NCBI GenBank assembly: GCA_905331475.1
Contig: CAJNYU010001305.1
Span: 419,224 to 483,223, forward strand
Direction of reading: 5' to 3'
Length of the DNA stretch: 64,000 nucleotides
From: Rotaria socialis
Lineage: Eukaryota; Rotifera; Eurotatoria; Philodinida; Philodinidae
Shown piece after piece: positions 53,683 through 64,000 of the stretch. Below the pieces are notes generated by a model, which worked only from the letters and a program-made list of their open reading frames with translations, was not told where the DNA came from and ran no database searches. Both the position numbers and the translations under genes were made by a program. Position 1 is the first letter of the stretch. Each line of letters begins with the position of its first letter.

Positions 53683-56600
53683 TCAAGAAATGGCAGCAGG
53701 AGTATTAATGGACGTCAACATAAAAGGTGCTGATTGTGAATTTTCATGAACAATTTGTGCTCGTCGTTCACGAATATTGTTCAGTAATTTGCGAATATCG
53801 TTGTCGAGTTCACCTCGTCCTCGATCAAGATTTACTAAATACAAGAAAATGTTACATTCATGTTAAACTCTACGCAACTCATTCCATTTACATGCAGACG
53901 ATGTTGATGAATCACCACCTATTGAGCCATTTGGTGTGTTGATGCATCGAACACGAGTCGGTTGATTTATTCCTCGAATAACTTCTAGAAATGTGAAGTC
54001 TTTATTTGAAACTAGAAATACATCGAACATAGGATCCTACCTGATGTCTGATATGATTCTGTATTAACATCATCGTTGACTATCTGTGCTTTTGCTTTCG
54101 ATTGTATTGGTTTTTCCGTATCTGTAGTAGTAAGTTTGTTGCTAGTCATAACTTGCACTAATTGATTTGTATCGTGACTATTCAAAGCATTCTGAAAAGA
54201 AGAAAAAATTAATTCTTTTTAAGAAACATGTATCCTAACTAACTAGTCGTACATCTTTTAGAACAAATATTACTGAAACTACGAGTAATCAAAATAAATG
54301 GATAGCATACATGTATTTTTATGCAAGAGCAAGTAATTACATTTCGAATTTTCATTCCTAAATTATTTTCTAAACCATAAGAACCGAAAAGTGAGTATTG
54401 TATTAGCTTATTTCATGTTGTCCATGAACTTGACTAGTAGCACACCTACGTGTTGGACTTTTTATTCACTGCACGTTTACAAATCAATATTCGTTTTTTA
54501 AGCAGCGGAGTAACAAGTCGGACTGATTAATTTAAACAAAATTTGACGACTGTTAAGCCATTAGTAAATGTCTCGTGTTATTTTTTTGTATTTATCGTTT
54601 CTCCACTTCGTGTATAATTTACAGCCACAATGAATGATAGTCTTTCGCTTTTTCTAGCATTTTTTTAAATACTTCTTTGATTCTTTAGAACTTACAGACC
54701 GTTTTATGATTATTTTCCTTAACGACTTAAAAATATCATTGCAAAAGGTGAAATATTAAAAACAAAACGTTGATTATGTTTCAAATCTATTGATGACGGT
54801 GCACGTGCTTAATGCAAAGCTTGTTTTGTTCACTTTATCATTCAGAGTGCCCTTTTTTCGTAGCTGTCTGATCCAAAATTCACAAAAATCATGAGATTGT
54901 TCCCATCTGTTAAGCCCATGAATCGTCTGATTCCATTGTAAACATTTTCCATTGTTTTCTCCACAGCATATACGATGGGCTCATCGTGATTTATTTGAAA
55001 TTTATTGAAACTACACGATTCCTAAACACTCATGCATTCACAATAGATAATATAATTCAACTAAATTGCACATAATTCTAAAGAGCGCTTGTTCTCTTTT
55101 GTTTGATGAGAACGATAACGCTGTAAAATATCGAACGTTACAAAAATGGAAAAGGTCGAACGAATAGTTTCTTTCTATCGATATTACTGAACATTCTCTC
55201 AATAATAACTTTCCTCTAAGTTGCTTTTCAATCTTAGAACAATATTTCAAATCGTGTTGTTTATAATGTTGTTACGAGACATTTGACTTCTTTGTAACAA
55301 CAGAACAAAAGGTATCACATCTGAGCAGTATTGCATTCTGAAATCTTAATGAGTAATTTGATTTAGTTCATTCATTCTCGTCAACTGAAGATTATAATTA
55401 TTCATGATCATTACACCTTACCTTCTGTTGATACATGTCATTTAATTGTTTTTTCACTTCTAATTCTTTTGCTTTAGCATCGCGCAATTGTTTCCAAACC
55501 TAGATCGCATTAAAAATAAATTGCAATAACTAGAATATATAAAATTGTATTTACCTCCGTCATATCATCTTTTGCATCTTCATCTTTCATTTCAAATCTT
55601 AATGCAATATTTTCGTTATCCATAGAAATTTCATTAGGAAAATGATGAGCATGCTAAATAAATAAAAATACAGAAATAAATATGTTAGAAGAAAAACTTG
55701 ATCTCGATCCACCTTAGCATCAGCAACTATTTTTTTTGTTGTTGCTTTTAAACTTTGATCGTCGTTCAAATCATCCAAGTCAAATGCTCCCTTATTAAAA
55801 GGCTTAGCAGTTTGTAATCGAAGCATTTGCTAAATTGAGAAAGAGACAAATTTACTTTCTATATTAAATACTAGATCATAATTTACATTTTCCAAAATTT
55901 TTGTTTGTGTTTCTAATTCAAGTGTTTTTAGTTCAGCTGACTTAATGCCTGTTTCTAACGTGTCTTTTCGTTCATCTGCCTAGATAAACATTTATTTTCT
56001 AAATATTTGATATTATTTAAAATATTGCAAACAAACTTTTTTTCGAATTGCGTCATCCAACCGATGTAATTCAGCTTCTTTAAGTAAATGTTGTTGATGA
56101 AGCATTTTGCGACGAGCTACATCTAGTAGTTGCATTTCACGTACCTAAATAATTTAGTTGGAATGATTTCATATTAGCAGAATATTAATAATACTTTGAT
56201 TTCTTGATTGAGCGTTTGAAGTCTATTTAAAAAAGATTCTTATATGTGTTTTTTGAGAAAATTTAAGCGGCATACTTTGTTTTTTGCTCTTTTACTCGTG
56301 TATCTTCTTCTAATAGTAATTTACGTCGTTTTTCTTCAGCTTCAATTAATAATTGCTAAAGAAATCAAACATGTAAGTAAAATCATGATATTAGAAACGA
56401 ATTTGATCAATAACTGTATAAATGATCTCAAACTCAAAATTAGATTTCTTTTTTGTATTTACGTGGAATCTGACAGTTCATAATAATGAGCTATTTTTTT
56501 TACTGTCCATCTGATAACCAATGAAAGGAACTCGCATGATACTACTATCAAAAAGAAATTTTGAATACTTTTCCTGAATATTCATCTACATGCTCTTCAA

Positions 56601-59600
56601 ATGTTTTAACAAATATTTCGTTTTTCATAGAAAACTGAACTCTCAGGCTTCCTCCGTTGATTGTTAATTCATGTGTTATCTAACATTCGAAGTTTATTTA
56701 TTTTAAGCCAAGCGTTTCATAACAAGTATTATAGAATTTATTGATGGAATTCTTCTGTTTTGTCGAATTAGAGCGAGAATAGAGATCATTTAACTGTAAA
56801 CAATGAAATTTCACGACTAGGGTAATTTCTACTATGATCAATTTCGCCCTCTATATTAAAACCTGTTGTCTAAGCCATGATTCTTCTTCATGTCGACGTT
56901 GTTGTCGTTCCCGATACATTTCAACATTGAGTTCACTAAACAATAACAAGACAAAAACATTCGATAAAAAAAGTCTTGCGTTCTTTTATTACCGTTGTCG
57001 AATATAAGTCATTTCTTCTTGTCGTAATTTTTCTTTTTCTTGTATTTGATAATCAACAATAAATTTAGGATATTTATTAAAAACAGGATATTGTGCACGT
57101 GTTAATGGTTGAAACGATTCAATCATACGTTTTGGATCAATATCGGCTGGCGTTACTTCACTAAGACGATAGGCTTCAGTGAGAATCGTTTGTACCGATA
57201 TAGGATTTCGATGATGAAAAAAATATTTGAAATCATCAAGTTCCGTAACACGTAAGAGAGCACTTCGATTATTAATACAGTATGATGTAACAATATAGAG
57301 AATAAATGATGGATGATTACTGAATATATGATCAAATAAACAAAGCCATTCATCACGATTAAAGATTTCCGAAAAGAATGTTTCCAGAAGGGACCATGCG
57401 TAAATCTTTAAAAACAAAGAATTTTTAATCTTTTCTACGTTAAACAAGTTTTGTTTTGCTGGATTTGCTTACTTGTGATGTCACTTTGTAACGAACAAAA
57501 TGTGCAAGTAATGTATGATCATGATGTGTAAGTAAATTTTCAATCATTCCTTAAATTAACACAAAAAAGATTCATTCATAGTAATAGTTATTAAAACATT
57601 TTTATTTTGGCTGATGTTAGCCTATGAAAAAAGTTATATTTCCCAGTTCTTTTAGATCTGAATATAAACATTAGTAATTCATACTTCAACATTTCGATTT
57701 TTCACAAAAATCAATTTTTAATAATTAGAATCTTGCAATAGATTGTATCTTTTGAATTGCTTTTGCATAGCTAGAATTATCTTATGTTTTTGTCTCAGGC
57801 CAGTAAAATTCTCGAACTTGTTTACAATACCTAAAACATTAACTGGTGGATTTGGGAAATACATAAACCATAATTGGCACCAATTAAAAACAACAGTAGC
57901 AATAACTTCAAAGCAAATAAGTTGATTATTTTCAAATAATTTTATAAATGGAAACGATAATAATGGTAAGAAATCAGTTTCACCAAATATTGATGACCAA
58001 TGAGCTAATGCTGATAATACACTAATAGACAAATAAAAGAGATCAATAAAAAAAAAAGGAAACAAATTAATCATCAGTATCAATATACCGTTGCATAATT
58101 CTTAATAATTTTCTACTCTTTAATGGATATTGTTCTTGTAATTTAGCAAATGTTGAATGTCCACCTTTTTCAACTAGTGCAGCATAAGCAGCATGATTTT
58201 CAGGTAAACGAAGAAGACATCGCCAAATGAATGCTCTTTTTTATGGTTAATAAAATGAAATGCAATAGAATTTATTCCTTTAGGTTTTGTTTTCTTACCG
58301 ATATTTTGAAGGATATTCCCCATAAAATCGTAGTATTTTATACAATTTTTTAAAATTTAAACCTTCAGGTAAATTTCGAAACTAACAAGAAAAAAATGAT
58401 ATTTTCCTTATATAAAAGTAGATTGTTTATTTTAATAATCTTACGGCGGATTGATCAACAATTGATGATGATATACTTGTTTTATCCGATATTCTTGTTG
58501 CATAATGCTGTTTTAATTGAAGACGATCGGATGCTGAATGACTACGTTTTTTAATGGCTAATTTATTTGTTGTTATTGTATTTGTACTCGATGTTGCTCC
58601 TGATTTCAAACTTCGAGCAGTTGTGGATCCTTTTGAGCATGTTATTTGACTATTCGTATCATTGTGACAATCATCGTTTGAACGTAATGTGCGAACAATA
58701 GGTGATGGTGCTCGATTTAATTCTTTCCATGTTGATGCTAAGTCATAGATATGCAATTGACCTGATACAAGTGTACATGAACAAAATTTTCCATTTGATG
58801 AAAGAAGAAAATGATGAATCAAATCATTTTCGTGTCCAATTTGAAATAGATCACGACATGTTTCAATATCAGCAAAACGAATAATACCATCTTGACAAAG
58901 CATAGCAATGATCTTGGAAAATAAAAATAATTTTCACATCAAGAAGCACATGTCGTTTTCAATGAGATAATGCTAAGAGTTTGAAAGCAATGGTGTGCTC
59001 ATCTTTGACATCCAAATAGATATTAGATAAAAACAACTGGACCTACACTCTATGACGATTAAAGAAGGCTTCAAAATATTCTGATTTTTAGATTATTTAA
59101 TATCATACTATTCTTCGTTTCTCTTCGTAATTACTTATAATAATGAAGCATCGCTAGAAAGAAATAGGATGTTCTCTATTCATTTTTAACAACGACTATT
59201 TTGATGAGAAAAGATCTATGTTCACTATAAGCAACTAGAATAAGTTTTTTCAATTTCACAATAGATGAAATATCCATTTAGTCTTTTCCTAACAAGAAAA
59301 TGTGTCTAATGTTGGTACGAACATTCTTTGACTGAATTACATACTTTCTAGGCAACCCGGAATTCTCTAACTACACTTCTTTTTCTTCAATAAAAAAAAA
59401 ACGGTTCTAATACAATCGATTAAACTTTTGTACAAATACCGTTTTGTGCTCAGATACATGGGGCAAGGTCGTCACTCATACTGATATTTTTTTCAAATCC
59501 TATTTGCTCAGATTATATTTGCATTTGCCGAATCATATAGCAATATTCAGCGGCAAATAACGTCCTTCTCACTAAAAATAAACTGATATTCCTTATTGGC

Positions 59601-60861
59601 CTATATAAAAAATCCCAGCCTAAGACTTTGTTAGACTTTCAAATTTCTACGTTTTCACTACAAAATTTTCACTGAATTTACATTCATAAATTCTACTGGA
59701 AATCTGTCATGTCATTAATCTTTAACATAGAGTTTGAGTTCATACTTTATGAGAACCACCATCGAAGCTTTCACTTAGAAATGCCATTTCTTTAATTTCT
59801 GTAATGGCTTTTGGTAATTCAATTATTTTCATTAGTTTATGTGTTTCTAAATTCCATATTTGTAAATAACTTGATTTACCACCACAGACAAGTATACCGC
59901 CGTCGCTGAAAACAAATTTTAAAGAAAATGCTTTATTTATCTAATCTTGTTTTGTTTATATGAATCTTACTTCGTAACAGCAAATGCTCGATAAAATGGT
60001 GGATTCTTTTCTGGTACAGCTAGTTGATATTTAAATTCAAGATTTCTTGCGTCCCATACAAGTATTGAGTCATCACGAAAACATGTTAATATATAATTTG
60101 ATACAGGACAAAAGAATGCCTAGTTCAATTTATCGAATAATCAAATAACAAAACTAATTCAATTTTTTCTTACACGATACAGACAAACATCATTTTTATT
60201 TGTAATTGTTAATTTACGTTTTCGTTCAAATGTTTTTAATTCCCATAGAAAAGCGATTTCAGCTGATGTTGTTATACAAAAATCTCCATTACTATCGACT
60301 GATATTTCTTTAACTGGTGTCGTATGACCTTTTAGCCAAGCGACAAATTCTTTTTTATCTGAATAATTAAAAGTATAAATAAATATGATTTAACTTTACT
60401 TATAAAATCATACCAGCATCAAAGCATTTCACAGTAAAATCTGGCATACCAATTAAAAACTCAGATGGATTTCGTAGATTAAATGCAACTGCTGTACAAC
60501 TTGTACCTGTTCGATGAACAAGTTCAAATCTAAGTTGAAAACGAGTAAGTTTATATAATGTTATGGATGTACTCACTTATTTCGAATAAGATCAAATACA
60601 TAAACATTTCCACGTTGATCAACAGCCAATAACCGTTCACCATTACGATCAAATGCAGCTTGTAAAAAGTGTACGGTTTTTAATGGTACATCAGCAACAT
60701 TAAATACGGAATGTAAAACAGTAACCAGAAGACTATAATCGAATAAATATCATTCAAAAGAAAAAGAATTTGAAGAAATAGAGTTACCCATGTTTTCCTG
60801 CTCCTTTTCGATGCCATATCTGACCACTTTCTTTACCATGTAATTCAAGTGTATTGTGCAT
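53683..60861 (-). CDS. TBC1D31: TBC1D31 (WDR67), WD40-TBC-coiled-coil protein
   Basis: Multi-exon gene from ATG at 60861 to TGA at 53683; exon edges inside this span are not all listed. The start MHNTLELHGKESGQIWHRK matches the family. WD40 repeats (60861 to about 58900) include GNVYVFDLIRNKFELV, SCTAVAFNLRNPSEFLIGMP, RKRKLTITNKNDV and LCQDGIIRFADIETC. A disordered Ser/Thr-rich linker is at 58440-58700. The Rab-GAP TBC domain (about 58405-57000) reads YGEYPSKYRAFIWRCLLRLP, LSALAHWSSIFGETDFLPLL, NNQLICFEVIATVVFNWCQL and YPVFNKYPKFIVDYQ. I do not see the canonical IxxDxxR arginine finger, so GAP activity is doubtful. The last third is a long coiled coil, ending LDNDIRKLLNNIRERRAQI. Introns at about 54200-55420 and 58920-59740 are unusually long. 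In vertebrates the protein sits at centriolar satellites and organises cAMP/PKA signalling there. Confidence 0.92.
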
Positions 60862-63239
60862 GATCTGAAAGGAAAGAGAATGTATTCTTCTTCTCTTTAA
60901 TGTTTTGTAAAAGAAATTATTAATTAAAATCAAGAGCGATTTTAAAACAAGTCAAATTAATTAATTGATACGTATTAAATACGTGGTCATCATTACAGTA
61001 GATAGAACGAATAGTATGCATCACAAAGAAAGAATTCACACAAGTCCTATCTTTGGCCATTTGTAAAATGAAATAATAAATAAACAATTAGCCTCTACAA
61101 AATTAAAGAATAATACAAGATATTGTCATCATCAAATAATGATAAGGTATTTCTCAATATAGACGATCTATTAGCAATCGCCTTATATTCGGATGGACTT
61201 TGTTAATAAATCAGAACATAATAACAGGTGATCACTGATAAACCAAATATACAACAATAAAACTTATCAGATGAGCATTGTAAAAAATTAAGTTCAATAT
61301 GTAATAGTTTCAATTGAATGATTTTTATTTTATTTTTGATAATATTCTATTGAAAAGTAACATTCATAAATGTTTTGTGCCATTTATATCAGAAAATTAG
61401 TCAATATTATACAACGATATCAGTCTGGAATATAAAATTAGACGAGTGTCATTTGTTCAAATTTTTTTTCGATTGGCTTTTTGTCTCCATAGAAGTTTCT
61501 ATCGTTATGGAGTTAATGCCCATTGCATAGTTATACGTAGGGACATTTTTAGCGCCATCTACCCAAAATTTCTTGATCACGTTCAGATCTGTTTTCACTG
61601 AAATAATAAACCTATATTGTCAATTGTGAGTAGTCTTTTATAAAACATATAGTACTATTTGTGCATTTCAAAATGATCTGTCATTGAAATATTGTGTAAA
61701 AAATATGAAAAATGCATGATGATTTAGCTATTTGTGGCAGAATGTTCAATCTGATTCTCTCTTTTCCTCGCTACATACTATCTTTAGAATTAGCAGTAGC
61801 ATCAGAAAAAAAAATTCTTTTTTCATTCTGTATTTAAAAATAACCAATTGATCAAAAAAATTTATATATTATTTGATTAAATCCAATTAAATTAAAGCTA
61901 ACAAATATTATGCAATTTGATTCATGATCCAGAGCATATATAATACCGTCTGTGAAATAATAATAAAATGCTCAATTTGTAATGACAAGATTTGATAATA
62001 ATCTAAGTTGACGCTTCGTTCCACTGAGAGTTTTATGTGATAGATGCCTTAATTCTTGTGAATTTCAATGTGCGCTGTTCATTCCTTATTGATTCGTTTA
62101 CTTATATATTCTTTCAGAATATCAAACGTTTGATATGAATTTGATGTCACTAAGCTACAAAAAGGTCAGATTCCGGGAAAATTTCTCTTCGGAGTCGGAG
62201 CTGGAATCGGAATCGAAAAAATGTTTTTTCGGAATCGGGTCGGATTTAGGAATCAAAAAGTGCGACTCCGCTGATCTCTATTGGTCAAACATCACGTGAA
62301 CATGAAATAATTCATATCATACGAATCATTTTCTTTATACAAGTAATAATGATCATATTAAAGATAAACCACGTTATCAAAATTCATTAGATCGTTATGA
62401 GCCAGTTAAAGAACTCGGGGAAAATAAAAAAAAGAATAGATTCAATATGATTTGATTCTGTTCATAATCAAACATATCCAATATGTCGATCAAGTCAACA
62501 AGTTTTGGTTCTGTTGGAACAGTTTGTTCATTAATTGTGCATTTAAAGAAAAAACAATGAATATTACTAAAGGAAATTCAACACAACATCCAACATTTCA
62601 TCAGTTCAAATTACACCAAAAAAAGAGACTTAAATTAATCAAATAATTTGATTAGAAATAGAATCATTAGCTTATAAATTGAAACGGCTTGTCATTCCAT
62701 ACTAGAACTCAATTGTATTCTTATTATTGTTCAATATTGAAGCTCTTAAAGATTGTATTTTTCGCGTTCTTTAATTGCTACAAATTACTAATCGAATCAT
62801 GAATTGACAGTGTCCAAATTGAACTGGCTTCTAAATGAGGAATTCATTTTTTATCTAATTGTACAATAATGTTTTCAGAATCTAGAATTATTTGTATGGA
62901 AGTGATAAAAATCTAATACATAAAACTTTGGTGAAATTGGAATATTGAATTTGAAATGACGACAGGGTAACATTCATTGAAGTTTTTTATTCTATTCGCT
63001 GGTCTGCATTTGACATACAATTAATTGCTATACATACTATACACGATGGTTTTTCTCCTGAAAAATGGAGCCTCGATCCTAACATTACATGATGATGTCA
63101 ACAGAAAATCTTTTTCTCAATTATGAGTCGTATTTTACATATTGATGACTTCGAAATATCATTTTATTCTACGCGACCACGGTATAGAGTTCTTTTATTA
63201 TGTAAACTAATGATAAAATGAGTGCGTGGATATTGAGAT
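60862..63239. other. Intergenic, no intact gene
   Basis: About 2.4 kb upstream of TBC1D31. AT-rich, holding the transposon-like scrap at 62160-62280 and no convincing coding sequence. Confidence 0.5.
62160..62285. mobile_element. hAT-like transposon scrap
   Basis: A locally GC-richer patch contains GGAGTCGGAGCTGGAATCGG, a later TTTTTCGGAATCGGGTCGG, and GCGACTCCGCTGATCTCTA. GGAATCGG/ACTCCG motifs of this style, with an AGAGATCAGCGGAGTC-like end in reverse complement, are typical of terminal regions of hAT-type DNA transposons. No transposase is present. This rests on motif resemblance only. Confidence 0.35.
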
Positions 63240-63427
63240 TTAATTCTTATTTGTAAGTTCTAACTGTTTAAATCGTTTTGTATTTTCTACAAGTGCAATT
63301 TCTGTTGGTGATCGTTCCATGCTCGATGCTCCAAAGAAACCTTGAATACCGTGTGTTCGTACAAGAATATATTTCACATCTTTTTGTTCAGCTATATACA
63401 ATAATGAAGGTGGCGAGCTGGACTATT
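63240..63427 (-). pseudogene. Tm-1/PEP-hydrolase-like TIM-barrel fragment
   Basis: On the minus strand an open stretch of about 60 codons reads SPPSLLYIAEQKDVKYILVR, then THGIQGFFGASSMERSPTEI and ALVENTKRFKQL before a TAA at 63240. The core G-F-(F/Y)-G-A-S-S-M-E-R-x-P-x-E, after a Y-(V/I)-L-x-R-T strand and before a terminal helix, is the C-terminal signature of the TIM-barrel domain in Tm-1/UPF0261-type proteins (phosphoenolpyruvate-hydrolase-like). It is expected after about 250 residues of barrel, none of which I find in the remaining 570 bp upstream on this strand. So this is a terminal fragment, either a decayed gene or the last exon of a gene whose earlier exons lie beyond the window. 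The family is bacterial, fungal and plant, and rare in animals. Confidence 0.55.
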
Positions 63428-63869
63428 CTGATAAAAATAGGTGTATTGCGTATTATAATGTATATAGATAGTGGTTTTTAGTAATTAATTAATACCGTTG
63501 AATCATAGATAGAGAAAAAAAAATTAATCTTGCTACTTCAGTTTGATTCATAAATCATTTTAAAATAATCAATAACATTTTGTAGTGGCCATAGAATATC
63601 GTTTGTAGTGAAAAAAATTCGATTTGTTTTTATTGTTAACATGGATTTGTTGCCATAGAATATATTGATATTTTAGTATGGAAAAGAAATTAATTTTTTA
63701 CCATAATCAACATTTAAGAATGCTTTTTACGAAGAATACGCCACATTCTATTCAGTTTCTACTAGAATTGAATCTTGTAAGAAAAAGAATATTCCATGAT
63801 GACTAATTATTATTTGTATTCGTTTGTTTCTTTACTAATAACATGAATTAACAAATATATAACATGCAG

Positions 63870-64000
63870 CTATCAGTGACAGATCCAGAAAATATGTGAG
63901 GGGGTGGCGCTTCTGGCTAAAAAACGGTTTTTCAAGTCTATTTGAGACAGAACGACTATTTTCTGTTTGATTTCTGCTGGGGAAAACCGAAAAAAGTTTT
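63870..64000. mobile_element. Possible DNA-transposon terminus at window edge
   Basis: The sequence CAGTGACAGATCCAGAAAAT at about 63875 is followed by GTGAGGGGGTGGCGCTTCTGG. This resembles the CAGTGGCGGATCCAGG...GGGGGG style of terminal inverted repeat common in invertebrate DNA transposons. The rest of the element would lie beyond the window. Confidence 0.4.

Overview
This is an AT-rich (GC looks low throughout) protostome-type animal genomic window. Genes are intron-rich, with most introns only 45-100 bp. They include clear animal-specific families: an NR4A nuclear receptor, a DM-domain factor, TBC1D31, MAPKBP1/WDR62 and a GPI-type immunoglobulin protein. Alongside these sit a WrbA-type flavodoxin quinone reductase and a fragment of a Tm-1/PEP-hydrolase-like TIM barrel, both best known from bacteria, fungi and plants. 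The mixture of very short introns, low GC and such foreign-looking genes suggests a bdelloid rotifer. That assignment is inference, not something read directly from a marker.

Layout. 0.1-6.6 kb is compact: NIFK-like nucleolar RNA-binding protein, a 5'-nucleotidase-domain (NT5DC2/3-like) gene, a beta-phosphoglucomutase-like HAD phosphatase, and, on the minus strand, a protein resembling only the C-terminal half of kyphoscoliosis (KY)/hillarin proteins. 9.1-11.0 kb is a secreted two-Ig-domain protein with a GPI-like tail, followed by a broken intronless copy of sorting nexin 3 (11.3-11.7 kb). 13.5-15.4 kb holds a CFAP97-like protein and the WrbA-like gene. 18.3-27.4 kb is a large MAPKBP1/WDR62 gene (27 exons by my count of splice-phase-consistent segments is an upper bound; I traced 25). 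28.7 kb is a tiny membrane protein, and 31.8-32.7 kb a DMRT gene. 35.0-38.0 kb is the NR4A receptor, preceded by more than 7 kb without recognisable genes but rich in simple repeats and hairpins.

45.4-52.7 kb is a cluster concerned with secreted proteolysis: a small secreted protein not visible as a long ORF, an intact GPI-tailed pepsin-like aspartic protease with an altered second active-site motif and a 33-bp minisatellite, a wrecked trypsin-like gene, a short inverted-repeat element, and a truncated astacin. 53.7-60.9 kb is TBC1D31. The last 3 kb has no intact gene but contains a transposon-like scrap, the TIM-barrel fragment and what looks like the end of another DNA transposon at the right edge.

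Functional links. MAPKBP1/WDR62 and TBC1D31 are both centrosome/centriolar-satellite proteins in other animals, and CFAP97 is ciliary, but their co-occurrence here is probably chance because animal genes are not in operons of this kind. The strongest candidates for something new are the noncanonical aspartic protease, the spliced 68-residue secreted protein beside it, and the WrbA and Tm-1-like sequences as candidate transfers.
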